Assembly: GCA_019686135.1 (NCBI GenBank)
Contig: JADGHL010000011.1
Location: forward strand, 1 to 64,000
Source of the DNA: Myxococcaceae bacterium
GTDB lineage: Bacteria; Myxococcota; Myxococcia; Myxococcales; Myxococcaceae
Direction of reading: 5' to 3'
Length of the DNA: 64,000 bases
Of the stretch, positions 37,370 through 47,292 are shown in pieces (positions within the stretch are counted from its first letter, which is position 1; every line of letters begins with the position of its first letter). Both the position numbers and the translations under genes were made by a program. A model generated the notes under the pieces. It saw only the letters and a program-made list of their open reading frames with translations. It searched no databases and had not been told where the DNA came from.

Positions 37370-38653
37370 TCACAGCCCGAGCGGGAGCCCGGCGCTCAGA
37401 CGGAGCGTGATGTGCGAGGAGGCCAGCTCCGCGCGGGCGGTGATCTCGTTCACCTCAGCGGCGAAGAAATCGCGCTCGGTGGTGATGACGTCCAGCTGGG
37501 TGGCCGCGCCGAGCTCGTAGCGTTCCCGCGAGAGCTGGGCGGCCCGCCGGGCAGCCTCCACCTGGGCTCTGGCCGCGCTCACCTTCTGGATGGCCGCGGT
37601 CAGCCGCTGATAGTCGTTGTGGACCTGGTCGCGCACCTGCAGCTTCGCCCTCTCTATCGTTAGTTGGGCGATCGAGCTCTGGGTCGCGGCGGCGTCGGCG
37701 TTGAACCAGGTGGCGCCGTCCAGCCGCCACACCAGCCCCACCCCGGCCGTGTACTGGTGGTCCTTCCCGCTGAAGCCGCTGTAGTTGCTGGCCCGCTCGC
37801 TGAAGTTGGCGGAGATCATGGGCACCAGCGCCAGACGCGCAGCGGTCGACAGGCGCTCGGCCGCCTTCGCGTCGGCCTCTGCGGCCTTCACCGCGGGCAG
37901 GTCCAGCGCCCGCTGCTCCAGATCCTCCAGCGTGCCCTCCGGGCGGAGGTCGTCCGCCGGCAGGTCCGCCACGTCACCCGGATCCAGCCCGGTGAGCGTC
38001 AAGAGCGCACGGCGGGCGTTGGCCACCTGCATGTTGGCATCGGAGATCCGCTGGTTGGCGAGCTCGACCTCGGCGCGGGCGCGCAACACCTCGAGCTCGG
38101 TCACCACGCCCGTCTGGTGGCGCACCTCTTGGAGCTTGAGCTGCGCTTCCGCCACCGACAACGAGCGCTTCGCCGATTCGCGCACCGCGAGCGCGGCGGC
38201 GTACGCATAGTACGTGGTGGCAACCTGACGGCGGATCGCATCGCGCGTCATCTCCACCCGGTTCTCGGCCGCGTCCACCGCAGCGCTGGCCGCCGCGGCG
38301 CGGAACCAGCGGGTCGTGTCGACGAGCGGCAACTCCACCCGCACCAGCCCGTCCAGCTGATCGTACGGGGTGATGACGATCTCCTGTCCCCCGGTGAGCG
38401 GGCTCGCCGGGATCTTCGCCTCGTACTCATTACGGGTGTAGCCCGCCTGCGCGGTGATCGACGGCGCCAACGACAGGGAGGCGGCGGTGAGCTCCTGCGC
38501 CGCCTTCACCCGCATTTCGCGGGAGATCTCCTGATCGACGTTGCGCTGATCCGCCGCGTCCATCAGCTCCTTCAGGGTGGCCGCGCGCGCAGCGCCTCCA
38601 CCCCAGAGCGCCACCGACGCCACCGCCACCGTCACTGCTTCCAGGACCTTCAT
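37370..38653 (-). CDS. TolC-family outer-membrane efflux channel
   Basis: This 427-residue protein has a cleavable signal peptide (hydrophobic to about residue 24, ending AARA-AT). Two duplicated outer-membrane-factor halves have long helices of the form VAEAQLKLQEVRHQTG and AQLSRERYELGAATQLDV. It should form the trimeric exit duct for the adjacent RND pump. The ATG at 38653 overlaps the pump gene stop (ATGA), so it is the last gene of the tetR-adaptor-pump-channel operon. Confidence 0.92.
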   Translation of the reverse strand: MKVLEAVTVAVASVALWGGGAARAATLKELMDAADQRNVDQEISREMRVKAAQELTAASLSLAPSITAQAGYTRNEYEAKIPASPLTGGQEIVITPYDQLDGLVRVELPLVDTTRWFRAAAASAAVDAAENRVEMTRDAIRRQVATTYYAYAAALAVRESAKRSLSVAEAQLKLQEVRHQTGVVTELEVLRARAEVELANQRISDANMQVANARRALLTLTGLDPGDVADLPADDLRPEGTLEDLEQRALDLPAVKAAEADAKAAERLSTAARLALVPMISANFSERASNYSGFSGKDHQYTAGVGLVWRLDGATWFNADAAATQSSIAQLTIERAKLQVRDQVHNDYQRLTAAIQKVSAARAQVEAARRAAQLSRERYELGAATQLDVITTERDFFAAEVNEITARAELASSHITLRLSAGLPLGL

Positions 38654-41600
38654 TCCGCTGCCTCACTGCCCCGCGCGATCGCCGGGGTGGGAAGAACATG
38701 ATCGAGCGCGGGCACCGGCTCCGGCTGCTCCTCATCCTTCGGGAAGAGCCGGCGCCAGATTCGCCAGAACACGCGCGAGATGTCGTCGAAGTACGAATAG
38801 GCCACCGGCACCGCCAGCAAAGTCAGAAGGAGCGAGAACAACTGCCCGCCCACGACCACGCCCGCGGTGGCCTTGTTGAACCCGGAGCCCACGCCCTTCG
38901 CGGTCACCAGGGGGACCATGCCTGCCACGAACGCGAACGTGGTCATCAGGATGGGCCGCAGCCGGTCCCGGTTGGCGTGGAGGATGGCGCGCGTGCGCAC
39001 CGCCTTCTCCAGGCACTCCCGCACCCGGTCCGCCCGGCCCTCGTCCCGCTTCCGCCGGAACGCATGCTCGAGCCCCTTCCTGTCCAGCAGCCCCTCCAGC
39101 GCCACCTCCAGCTGCGGGATCAGCGTCGCGAACGGAGCGGACAGATCGATCCCGTGCAGCGCGGCTCTGAGCATGGGGTCGTACTTCTCCCTCAGCCCGT
39201 TGGTGTGATCGATCTGGAGGATGGCGTTCTTCTTGATGACGCCGAAGAGGACGAAGATCCCGAGGAAGCTGTACAGGTCCAGCGCCTGGTCGAAGACGAT
39301 GATCGACAGGATCGCGAACGGGAGCGTCAGCGGCAGCGAGATCAGGATCGTCACCGGGTGGAGCCAGCTCTCGAACTGCGCGGCGAGGATGAGGTACATG
39401 AACACCATCGACGCCAACAGGCCGAGGATGAAGGACAGCCCGGTCTCCTTCATCAGCTTGGTGGTGCCCTGCGGCTTGATGGAGAAGCCCTCGGGCAAAT
39501 GCTCGTCCTCGATCGCTTTGGTCAACGCCTCGGCGATGGCCCCCTCGTTGGCGCCGGGCTTCCCGTTGGCCATGAAGGTCACCTGGCGCTCGCGCATGTA
39601 GCGGTTGATGGTGGTGGGACTGGAGGTGTGGACCACCTTCACCACGTCCGCCAGCGAGACCAACCCGACCTTGCGCGACGGCACGGTCAGCAGCTGCAGC
39701 ATGTCCTCGTTGGTGCGGTACTCCTCGGTGGCGCGGATGCGGATGTCGTACTGCTCCCCGCCCTCCGAGTAGTTGGACACCTTCTGGCCGGCGACCAGGA
39801 ACTGCAGCGCCTGGGCGATATCCATCACCTGCACGCCGAGATCCGCGGCCCGGTCACGGTCGATCACCACGGACAGCTCCGGCTTACCGGTGACGAGGCT
39901 CGAGTCCACGTCCACGACGTCGGGGATCTTCCGGATGCGTTCGAGGATGTGCTCGTTGGCTTCGGTGAGACGCTCGAGGTCCGGACCGGCGAGCAACATC
40001 TGGATCCGCTGCGTGGCCTGACCGCCGCCGAACTCGCTCACGTCCGCCACGTTCACGCGCCAGTCCTTCGGCAGCGTGGGGATGATCTGCTGGCGGATGA
40101 CGTCCTTGAACTCGTTCTGGGAGATCTTCCGCTGATCCGGCGGGACCATCTTCACGTAGATCCGCGCCTGGTTGGGGGTCTTGGCGGGATCGTCCCCGAC
40201 CGTGAGCAGCGTGCCGATGACCTCGGGGTAGGCGCGGATCGTCCGGGCCACCCGCTGACCCACCAGCTCGGTGGCGGCCACGCTGCGGCCCTCCGGCAGG
40301 CGGATGATGACCTCGAACTGCGCGCGGTCGTCGATGGGGAGGAAGCCCTTGCGCGCCTTCGCCGCCAGCGGACCCATGGAGACCAGCGCCAGCACCGAGA
40401 GCACCACCACCGCCCACCGGTGCCGCATGGCCAGGCCCAGCAGCTTCACGTAGCCACGCTCCACCGGGCGGTAGCCCAGATCGACGATCCGCTCGAGGAT
40501 GCTCTTGCGGTGGTCGCCGGCCTTCTTCTTCTTGAGCCAGTGGGCCGCCAGCATCGGCGTCAGCGTGAAGCTGACCCACAGCGACACCGCGATGGACATG
40601 CTCATCGTGATGCCGAAGCTGGCGAGGAAGCGCCCGGGGATGCCCGCGACGAAGGCGATGGGGAGGAACACCGCGATCAGCGAGAGCGTGGTGGCCATGA
40701 CCGCGGTGCCGATCTCCCGGGTCCCCGCGATCGCCGCCTCCTTCGGATCCAACCCCTTCTCGTCGATGTGCTTGAAGATGTTCTCCAGCACGACGATGGC
40801 ATCGTCAATCACGATGCCCACGGCCAGAGCCAGCGCCAGCAGCGTGATGCTGTTGAGCGTGTAGCCGGCCAGCTTCATCGCCGCGAAGGTGCCGACGATG
40901 GAGGTGGGAATGGCCAGCGCGGCGATCACCGTGGACCGCACGTTCCCGAGGAACAAGAGCACGATGATCGCGGCGAAGAGCGCACCCAGCACCAGGTGTT
41001 CGGTCACCGCGTGGGTGCCCGTGCGGATCACCTCCGACCCGTCGCGCTGCACCACCAGCGAATAGCCCGGCGGGAGCTCCTTCTGGACCTCCGCCATGCG
41101 CTCCTTGACCGCGTCCACCACCGCCACGGTGTTGGTGCCGGACTGCTTGCGGATCGCCAACAGCACGGTGCGGTCGTCATTCCACATCGCGGAGGTGTCG
41201 AAGTCTTCGACCCCGTCCTCCACCGTGGCGATCTCCGAGAGGCGGATCGCGCGGCCGTTCTGCTCGCGGACGATGATGTCCTTGAGCGCGTCCACCGACT
41301 CCACCCGCCCCTGCACCTCGAGCGAGAGGTACTCTCGGCTGGTGTCCACGCGGCCGCCCGGCAGGGTGATGTTCTGGGCGTTGATCGCCGCGGCCACCTC
41401 GCCGGCGGACATGTTCAGCGAGCGGAGCTTGACCGGATCCACCAGGACGTTGATCTGCCGCCTGCGCCCGCCGATCAGCGTGACCTGCCCCACCCCGCTC
41501 ACCGACTCGAGCCGGCGGCGCACCACGCGGTCGGCGAGGTCGGTGATCTCCCGGATGTCCACCTGCTTGCGGACGCCGTCCACCTCGCCGTCACTGCCGG

Positions 41601-42045
41601 CCGCCTTCGCGTTCAGCGCGACGTAGAGGATGGGCGCCGCGTCCGGGTCGAACTTCTGGACCATGGGCGGGTCGATGCCCTTGGGAAGCTGCGGGAGGAC
41701 CGAGTTGACCTTCTGCTGGACCTCCTGGGTCGCAACGTCGGGATCCTTCTCCAGCTGGAACATAATCACGACCTGCGACACGCCCTCCGAGGAGTTCGAT
41801 CGCAGCTCGTCGATCCCGCTGATGGTGTTGACCGCGCCTTCGATCTTGTCGGTGATCTCCCGCTCGATGTCCTCCGGCGAGGAGCCCGGCTGCGTGGTCA
41901 TCACCACCACCGCGGGCAGGTCGACCTTGGGGAACTGGTCGACCCCGAGCTGGGTGTAGAAGACGCCGCCCACCACGAGGATCACGAGCGAGAGCACCGT
42001 CGCGAAGACGGGCCGGCGCACACACAATTCGGCTAGCCACTGCAT
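38650..42045 (-). CDS. RND-family efflux pump inner-membrane transporter (HAE1-like)
   Basis: This 1131-residue proton-driven pump has twelve membrane helices in two halves. The proton-relay Asp pair is in VGIVIDDAIVVLENI, and the matching Lys of TM10 is in FGVIKKNAILQIDHTN. The start (VRRPVFATVLSLVI, then GVDQFPKVDLPAVVV) is typical of hydrophobe/amphiphile exporters. An extra segment of roughly 60 residues lies between TM10 and TM11 (residues about 955-1020, nucleotides 38986-39183), where relatives have a short loop of about 15 residues. Substrate cannot be read. The adaptor gene lies 36 bases upstream. Confidence 0.93.
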   Translation of the reverse strand: MQWLAELCVRRPVFATVLSLVILVVGGVFYTQLGVDQFPKVDLPAVVVMTTQPGSSPEDIEREITDKIEGAVNTISGIDELRSNSSEGVSQVVIMFQLEKDPDVATQEVQQKVNSVLPQLPKGIDPPMVQKFDPDAAPILYVALNAKAAGSDGEVDGVRKQVDIREITDLADRVVRRRLESVSGVGQVTLIGGRRRQINVLVDPVKLRSLNMSAGEVAAAINAQNITLPGGRVDTSREYLSLEVQGRVESVDALKDIIVREQNGRAIRLSEIATVEDGVEDFDTSAMWNDDRTVLLAIRKQSGTNTVAVVDAVKERMAEVQKELPPGYSLVVQRDGSEVIRTGTHAVTEHLVLGALFAAIIVLLFLGNVRSTVIAALAIPTSIVGTFAAMKLAGYTLNSITLLALALAVGIVIDDAIVVLENIFKHIDEKGLDPKEAAIAGTREIGTAVMATTLSLIAVFLPIAFVAGIPGRFLASFGITMSMSIAVSLWVSFTLTPMLAAHWLKKKKAGDHRKSILERIVDLGYRPVERGYVKLLGLAMRHRWAVVVLSVLALVSMGPLAAKARKGFLPIDDRAQFEVIIRLPEGRSVAATELVGQRVARTIRAYPEVIGTLLTVGDDPAKTPNQARIYVKMVPPDQRKISQNEFKDVIRQQIIPTLPKDWRVNVADVSEFGGGQATQRIQMLLAGPDLERLTEANEHILERIRKIPDVVDVDSSLVTGKPELSVVIDRDRAADLGVQVMDIAQALQFLVAGQKVSNYSEGGEQYDIRIRATEEYRTNEDMLQLLTVPSRKVGLVSLADVVKVVHTSSPTTINRYMRERQVTFMANGKPGANEGAIAEALTKAIEDEHLPEGFSIKPQGTTKLMKETGLSFILGLLASMVFMYLILAAQFESWLHPVTILISLPLTLPFAILSIIVFDQALDLYSFLGIFVLFGVIKKNAILQIDHTNGLREKYDPMLRAALHGIDLSAPFATLIPQLEVALEGLLDRKGLEHAFRRKRDEGRADRVRECLEKAVRTRAILHANRDRLRPILMTTFAFVAGMVPLVTAKGVGSGFNKATAGVVVGGQLFSLLLTLLAVPVAYSYFDDISRVFWRIWRRLFPKDEEQPEPVPALDHVLPTPAIARGSEAAE

Positions 42046-42081
42046 GGGAGAGTTCTCCTGGGCCTCAAAGGGGCTGAAGGG

Positions 42082-43158
42082 TCACTGCAGGCGCGCGCCG
42101 TCGCGCAGGCCCGGGGGCGGGGCGACCACCACCTGGTCCCCGTTCTGCAAAGTCTCGAGCACGGCGATCCGTCCGTCCTTCTTCACTCCGGTGCGCACCA
42201 CCATCTCCTGCGCGGTGCCGTTCTTCGCCAGGAACAGGCGCCGCACCGTCCCGTCGACCTGGATCGCCTCGACCGGTACCGTGGGGACTTCCTCCTCGCC
42301 GGTGAGCAGAAGCACCGTGGCGAACATCCCCGGCCGCAGGGCGCCGTCTGGGTTCGCCGCGGTGGCCTCCACGATCAGATCGCGCGTGTTGGGCCGGAGC
42401 GCGGGGCTGACGTACTTGACCACCGCGGGGAACTTCCGGTCCGGGTAGGCGGAGACCTCCACCTCCAGCGTCTGGCCGTCGTGGACCTGCCCCACCACCG
42501 GTTCGGGGACGCTGATGCTCACCCGCACCGGGTCGATGGCGTAGACGCTCGCTACCCGGGAGTTGGGCATCACGTACTCACCGACGTTGACGTAGCGCTC
42601 GCCGATGATGCCGTCGATGGGCGCGCGGATGATGGTGTCGCCCGCCAGCTTCCCGGCGAGGTCCGCCTGGGCGCGCGCGGCGTTCGCCTGGTACAGCTGC
42701 GCGGTGCAAGCGGTCTTCTGGCGTTCGTACTCGGCTTTGGTGATCGCGCCGTTGGCGAAGAGCTGATCGGCGCGGGCGCAGTCCTGACGCGCCTGCTCCA
42801 CCTGGGTGTTGGCGGCCCGCGCGGACGCGTCCGCCGCCTGCGCCTGGAAGGAGGCGGCCTTGGAGTCGACGCGGGCGATCACCTGGCCCACCTTCACCGG
42901 CTGGCCGCGCTCCACGTAGGTGGCGGTCACGCGGCCGGACACGTTCGCGGCGACCTCGGATTGGCGGTCGGCGAGAACGCTGCCGGTGAGGGTGAGGTAA
43001 CGGGGCATCTTCTGGATCTGCACCTCGGCGGTCTCCACCTTCACCGGACGCGTGGCTTCCGGGGCGGTGGGGGCGGGCGCGGCCTGCGCGGTGGCGGCAC
43101 CGCCGCGGCTACAGGCACACAGCAGTGCAAATGCGACCAACGGGATGATGCGATTCAT
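42082..43158 (-). CDS. RND periplasmic adaptor (membrane fusion protein)
   Basis: This 358-residue adaptor bridges pump and channel. The N-terminal signal ends ALLCACSR, compatible with a lipid-modified Cys. The order is then beta-barrel strand, lipoyl half (SGRVTATYVERGQPVKVGQVIARVDS), an alpha-helical hairpin with LFANGAITKAEYERQKTA, the second lipoyl half (IIRAPIDGIIGERYVNVGEYV) and barrel (VRVSISVPE...). ATG 43158 follows AGAGG. The tetR stop is only 7 bases upstream. Confidence 0.93.
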   Translation of the reverse strand: MNRIIPLVAFALLCACSRGGAATAQAAPAPTAPEATRPVKVETAEVQIQKMPRYLTLTGSVLADRQSEVAANVSGRVTATYVERGQPVKVGQVIARVDSKAASFQAQAADASARAANTQVEQARQDCARADQLFANGAITKAEYERQKTACTAQLYQANAARAQADLAGKLAGDTIIRAPIDGIIGERYVNVGEYVMPNSRVASVYAIDPVRVSISVPEPVVGQVHDGQTLEVEVSAYPDRKFPAVVKYVSPALRPNTRDLIVEATAANPDGALRPGMFATVLLLTGEEEVPTVPVEAIQVDGTVRRLFLAKNGTAQEMVVRTGVKKDGRIAVLETLQNGDQVVVAPPPGLRDGARLQ

Positions 43159-43165
43159 GGGGCCT

Positions 43166-43792
43166 CTAGACGGCGGGAGCGGCTCTCTCCGGACGACCTC
43201 GCCGGCGCCGGGGCGTCCGGGTGGACAGAGCACGGGTGAACAGCTGCGCGAGCTGGCTGGCATAGGCCTGCTGCTCGCTGGGTGGAAACGGAACCTTGTT
43301 GAAGTACGAATAGAACGACCGTCCCTGGACCGTCCCCAGGATGGAGAAGGCTGCGGTCTCGATCTCGGGGGCAAAGATGAGGCCCTTTCGGCGGGCGCGG
43401 CGGAGCCAGCCCTGCATCGCCTCCACCGCCTTTCCGGGAGCCGGTTTGGTGGTGTACAGGCGCGGAGAGATCCCGCTCTCCCGGAGCGCGATCATGCAGG
43501 GGATGTACTCGGCGAAGAAGTCGAGCATCGCCGTGAACAGCTCCAGAAGCTGCGCGTGCAGCGGGCGGTCGTCGGGACCGCGTTCCAGCAATTCCAGCCA
43601 GGGCGGATACGGCGGCTTGAGCGCCGCCAGCATGAGCGCCTGACGCGTGGAGAACCGCTTGAGCAGCGCGGGCACGGTGACGCCCAGTTCGGCGGCAACG
43701 CCGTTGAGCGACACGTTCGGACCCTCTGCGCGCACCTTGCGCCGCATGGTGGAGAGGATCTGCTCGTCGCTGATCTGACGGGGGCGTCCCAT
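43166..43792 (-). CDS. TetR-type repressor of the RND efflux operon
   Basis: This 208-residue protein has an N-terminal helix-turn-helix (GPNVSLNGVAAELGVTVPALLKRFSTRQALM) and a helical ligand domain, then an Arg-rich tail. It is the first gene of the efflux operon, and a perfect 12-bp inverted repeat overlaps its promoter. I infer that it represses itself together with the three pump genes and releases on ligand binding. The ATG at 43792 lies only about 10 bases after the predicted transcript start, so the message may be nearly leaderless. Confidence 0.9.
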   Translation of the reverse strand: MGRPRQISDEQILSTMRRKVRAEGPNVSLNGVAAELGVTVPALLKRFSTRQALMLAALKPPYPPWLELLERGPDDRPLHAQLLELFTAMLDFFAEYIPCMIALRESGISPRLYTTKPAPGKAVEAMQGWLRRARRKGLIFAPEIETAAFSILGTVQGRSFYSYFNKVPFPPSEQQAYASQLAQLFTRALSTRTPRRRRGRPERAAPAV

Positions 43793-43796
43793 GGAG

Positions 43797-43828
43797 GCGT
43801 TGGTTAGTAACGGACAACTAACCAACGC
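43797..43828. promoter_or_regulatory. TetR-type operator: perfect 12-bp inverted repeat
   Basis: Arms GCGTTGGTTAGT (43797-43808) and ACTAACCAACGC (43817-43828) are perfectly complementary around an 8-base spacer. It begins 5 bases upstream of the tetR ATG and overlaps both promoter boxes. The TTAGT core is notably AT-rich for this genome. Confidence 0.8.
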
Positions 43829-43832
43829 GCAA
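43804..43832 (-). promoter_or_regulatory. Promoter of the tetR-efflux operon
   Basis: On the minus strand TTGCGC (43827-43832) and TACTAA (43804-43809) are separated by exactly 17 bases. The -10 lies inside the left operator arm and the -35 touches the right one, so a bound repressor would exclude RNA polymerase. Confidence 0.65.
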
Positions 43833-44021
43833 CCGGGTTCTTTGCTACCCGCGACCCCGCTTCGCCGCCATTCGAACGACACGGCATCCGGGCAGGCGAG
43901 CAACCTTCGGACTGATGCGTCCGATGAGTCGCGCTGATCGTCTGGCGGTACGTGGCAGGGCGCCTGCATGAGCGCGCGGCCTGCTTGCAGGGGGTGGCGT
44001 GGCTTTCTACGGTCCGCGCCC

Positions 44022-45032
44022 ATGTCCCGATATTTCGTCACCGGCGGGAGCGGCTTTCTGGGCCGCGAGCTGATCCGCGCGCTGTGCGAGGCCGGACATG
44101 CAGTGGTGGTGCTGGCGCGTTCGCCGAAGTCCGAGGCGGCCGTGCGCGCCCTAGGAGCGGAACCCGTGAAGGGCGACCTCGACGACGTCGGCGCGATGAC
44201 CGCCGGGATGCGCGGGTGCGGCGTCGTCATCCACGCCGCCGCGCATACGGAGGAATGGGACACGGACGAGGCCTTCTGGCGGGTCAACGTCGTCGGCACG
44301 AAGAACGTGATCGAGGCGGCGCGCGCGGCGGGCGTGCGGAGGCTGGTGCTCATCTCCAGCGAGGCGGTGCTCGCGGATGGACGCCCGCTCATCCGCGTGG
44401 ACGAGACGCACCCCTACCCCCAAAAGCCGGTCCGCGGTTACCCCGCCAGCAAGGGCGAGGTGGAGCGTGCGGTGCTGGCCGCCAACGGCGACGGCCTGGA
44501 GACGGTGGTGGTGCGGCCGCGCTTCATCTGGGGACGCGGCGACACCGCCAACCTGGTGAAGTTCGCGCGCGCGGTCCGCGACGGCCGCTTCGCCTGGGTC
44601 GACCACGGGCGCCATCTGACCTCCAGCTGCCACGTCGCCAACGTGTGCGAGGGGACGCTGCTCGCCGCCGAGCGCGGCCGCCCCAAAGAGATCTACTTCC
44701 TCACCGACGGCGAACCGGTGGAGTTCCGGTGGCTGCTCACCGAGATCCTGAAGACCCAGGGCATCCCCCTCCCTTCCCGCAGCGTCCCGCGCAGGTTGGC
44801 GTGGATCGCTGCCGGCGTGGCCGAGGCGCTCTGGCGCACCTTCCGGTTGAGCGGCGTGCCCTTCGCCACGCGCGTGCCTTTGGCGCTAATGGGCGTGGAG
44901 GTGACGGTGAACGACGCGAAGGCGCGGCGCGAGCTCGGGTACGCCGGGCGGATGACGATCGCCGAGGGGCTCGCCGAGATGGCGCGGCTGCCGAAGGTGG
45001 TGCCGGAGGGTGTGGCCGGGCGCGCGGCGTGA
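44022..45032 (+). CDS. NAD-dependent epimerase/3-beta-hydroxysteroid dehydrogenase-like SDR
   Basis: This 336-residue extended short-chain dehydrogenase has the Rossmann motif FVTGGSGFLGREL, an acid-containing VKGDLDD segment and VIHAAA. The catalytic YxxxK occurs as GYPASKGEVE, with an upstream Ser in LISSEAVL. The C-terminal region resembles sterol/3-beta-HSD-like members rather than sugar epimerases (FIWGRGDTANLVKFA). ATG 44022 was chosen over 43968 because the Rossmann strand should be near the N-terminus. It lies alone, convergent with the sugar epimerase gene. Substrate is unknown. Confidence 0.83.
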   Translation: MSRYFVTGGSGFLGRELIRALCEAGHAVVVLARSPKSEAAVRALGAEPVKGDLDDVGAMTAGMRGCGVVIHAAAHTEEWDTDEAFWRVNVVGTKNVIEAARAAGVRRLVLISSEAVLADGRPLIRVDETHPYPQKPVRGYPASKGEVERAVLAANGDGLETVVVRPRFIWGRGDTANLVKFARAVRDGRFAWVDHGRHLTSSCHVANVCEGTLLAAERGRPKEIYFLTDGEPVEFRWLLTEILKTQGIPLPSRSVPRRLAWIAAGVAEALWRTFRLSGVPFATRVPLALMGVEVTVNDAKARRELGYAGRMTIAEGLAEMARLPKVVPEGVAGRAA

Positions 45033-45061
45033 AGCGACGCCGTCGGTCTGCCGTCTGCCGT

Positions 45062-46012
45062 CTAGCTGGCGGCGGATCGTGCGGGGGTGCCCTGCGCCTT
45101 GGCGCGGAAGAAGGCGATCGTCCGGCGCAGGCCCTCCTCGAGCGGCACCGTCGGCTCCCAGCCGAGGACCTTCTTCGCCAGCGACGGATCCACCACCGAG
45201 CGGCGCTGTTCGCCGGGCTTTCCGGGCGCATACTGCGGAGGCAGCTTCGTGCCGGCGGCGTCTGCCAGACCCTGGTAGAGCGCGTTGACCGACGTCTCGA
45301 TCCCGGTGCCGATGTTGACGGCCCCCACGTAGTCCTTCTCGAACGCGAGATAGTTCGCCCGCGCCACCTCAGGGCCGAAGACGAAGTCCCGCGTCTGCCC
45401 TCCGTCGCCGAAGATGGTGCAGGGCTGGCCGGCGACGAGCCGCTTCGAGAAGATCGCCACCACGCCCGCCTCGCCGTGCGGGTTCTGCCTGGGGCCGTAG
45501 ACGTTGGCGTAGCGCAGGGCGACGTAGCTGAGCCCGTACTGCGCGCGGTAGTAGCCGAGGTACAGCTCGCCCGCCGCCTTGGAGACGCCATACGGCGAGA
45601 CCGGGCGCGTGGGGTGGGTCTCGGGCGCCGGGAAGACGTCCTGCTCGCCGTAGATCGCCCCGCCGGTGGAGCTGAAGATCACCTTCTTCACGCCGCTTCG
45701 GCGCGCGGCCTCGAGCAGGTTGAGGAAGCCGAGGATGTTGGTGTCCGCGTCGAACCGCGGATCCTCGACCGAACGGCGCACGTCCATCTGCGCAGCGAGG
45801 TGACAGATCACCTCCGGCCGCTCGCGCTCGATGAGCGCTGCCGCCTCCGGGCTGCGGATGTCCAATTCGATCAGGCGGACCTTCGGATCGAGGTTCTCCT
45901 TCCGCCCGCTGGAGAGATTGTCGAGCGCCAGAACCTCATGCCCCTTCTCGAGGAAGGCGTCGCACACGTGCGAGCCGATGAAGCCAGCACCTCCGGTAAC
46001 CAGAATCTTCAC
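45062..46012 (-). CDS. UDP-hexose 4-epimerase-like NAD-dependent epimerase
   Basis: This 316-residue extended SDR has ILVTGGAGFIGSHVCDAFL, the cofactor acid in ALDNLSSG, and LAAQMDVRRSVEDP. The active site comprises FSSTGGAIYGEQ and YGVSKAAGELY, followed by LRYANVYGPRQNP. It is close to GalE and UDP-GlcNAc 4-epimerases used for envelope or exopolysaccharide sugars. It lies 39 bases downstream of the UDP-glucuronate decarboxylase-like gene, so the pair is likely one nucleotide-sugar operon. Confidence 0.88.
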   Translation of the reverse strand: MKILVTGGAGFIGSHVCDAFLEKGHEVLALDNLSSGRKENLDPKVRLIELDIRSPEAAALIERERPEVICHLAAQMDVRRSVEDPRFDADTNILGFLNLLEAARRSGVKKVIFSSTGGAIYGEQDVFPAPETHPTRPVSPYGVSKAAGELYLGYYRAQYGLSYVALRYANVYGPRQNPHGEAGVVAIFSKRLVAGQPCTIFGDGGQTRDFVFGPEVARANYLAFEKDYVGAVNIGTGIETSVNALYQGLADAAGTKLPPQYAPGKPGEQRRSVVDPSLAKKVLGWEPTVPLEEGLRRTIAFFRAKAQGTPARSAAS

Positions 46013-46051
46013 AGGTGTTCCTTTCGCTGCGCCGCGTGGCGCGCGCCAGAT

Positions 46052-47023
<972 letters not shown>

Positions 47024-47027
47024 GATC

Positions 47028-47207
47028 CTACAGTCCCGGGATGGTGGCCTGACCGGGCAGCTGCTCCTTGTACTTCTCCAGCACCAGGTCGATGCCCTGC
47101 CGGATGTACTCGGCCACCGGGACCTTCGTCTTCTGGTTCAGGAGCTTGAGCAGCTCGTTCTGCTCCGGCGTGATGTAGATGGTCGTGCTGATCTTCTTCC
47201 GCGCCAT
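47028..47207 (-). CDS. Ribbon-helix-helix DNA-binding protein, 59 residues
   Basis: This small gene encodes 59 residues: [20 protein letters not shown] (1-20), a helical middle with [16 protein letters not shown] (30-45), and QATIPGL at the end. The beta strand KISTTIYI followed by two amphipathic helices is the layout of CopG/Arc-type repressors. It lies immediately before the UDP-xylose synthase-like gene, and an AT-rich control region lies in front of it. I infer an autoregulated local repressor of the nucleotide-sugar operon. The reading frame is supported by the ATG, the clean stop and the 4-base gap. Confidence 0.82.
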   Translation of the reverse strand: MARKKISTTIYITPEQNELLKLLNQKTKVPVAEYIRQGIDLVLEKYKEQLPGQATIPGL

Positions 47208-47208
47208 G

Positions 47209-47247
47209 GATGTATGTGACGGTATATCGACATATGTATCCCGTCAA
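47209..47247 (-). promoter_or_regulatory. AT-rich promoter/operator of the ribbon-helix-helix sugar operon
   Basis: On the minus strand TTGACG (47242-47247) is followed after 15 bases by TATACC (47221-47226). Between the boxes and the ATG lie repeated ATACAT/GTATAT-type words (ATGTATGTGA, CATATGTAT) in an otherwise GC-rich genome. These short A/T words are plausible binding sites for the ribbon-helix-helix protein. Confidence 0.45.
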
Positions 47248-47292
47248 AAACGGAGCGCACGACGCCGAAGCTCACGATAAAAGGCGGGTGTG

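Noticed and set aside
38698-42036. 1112-codon open frame on the plus strand opposite the RND pump
   Set aside because: It is the antisense shadow of a well-supported pump gene. The translation is His/Arg/Asp-rich without domains, as expected from GC-rich codon bias on the other strand.
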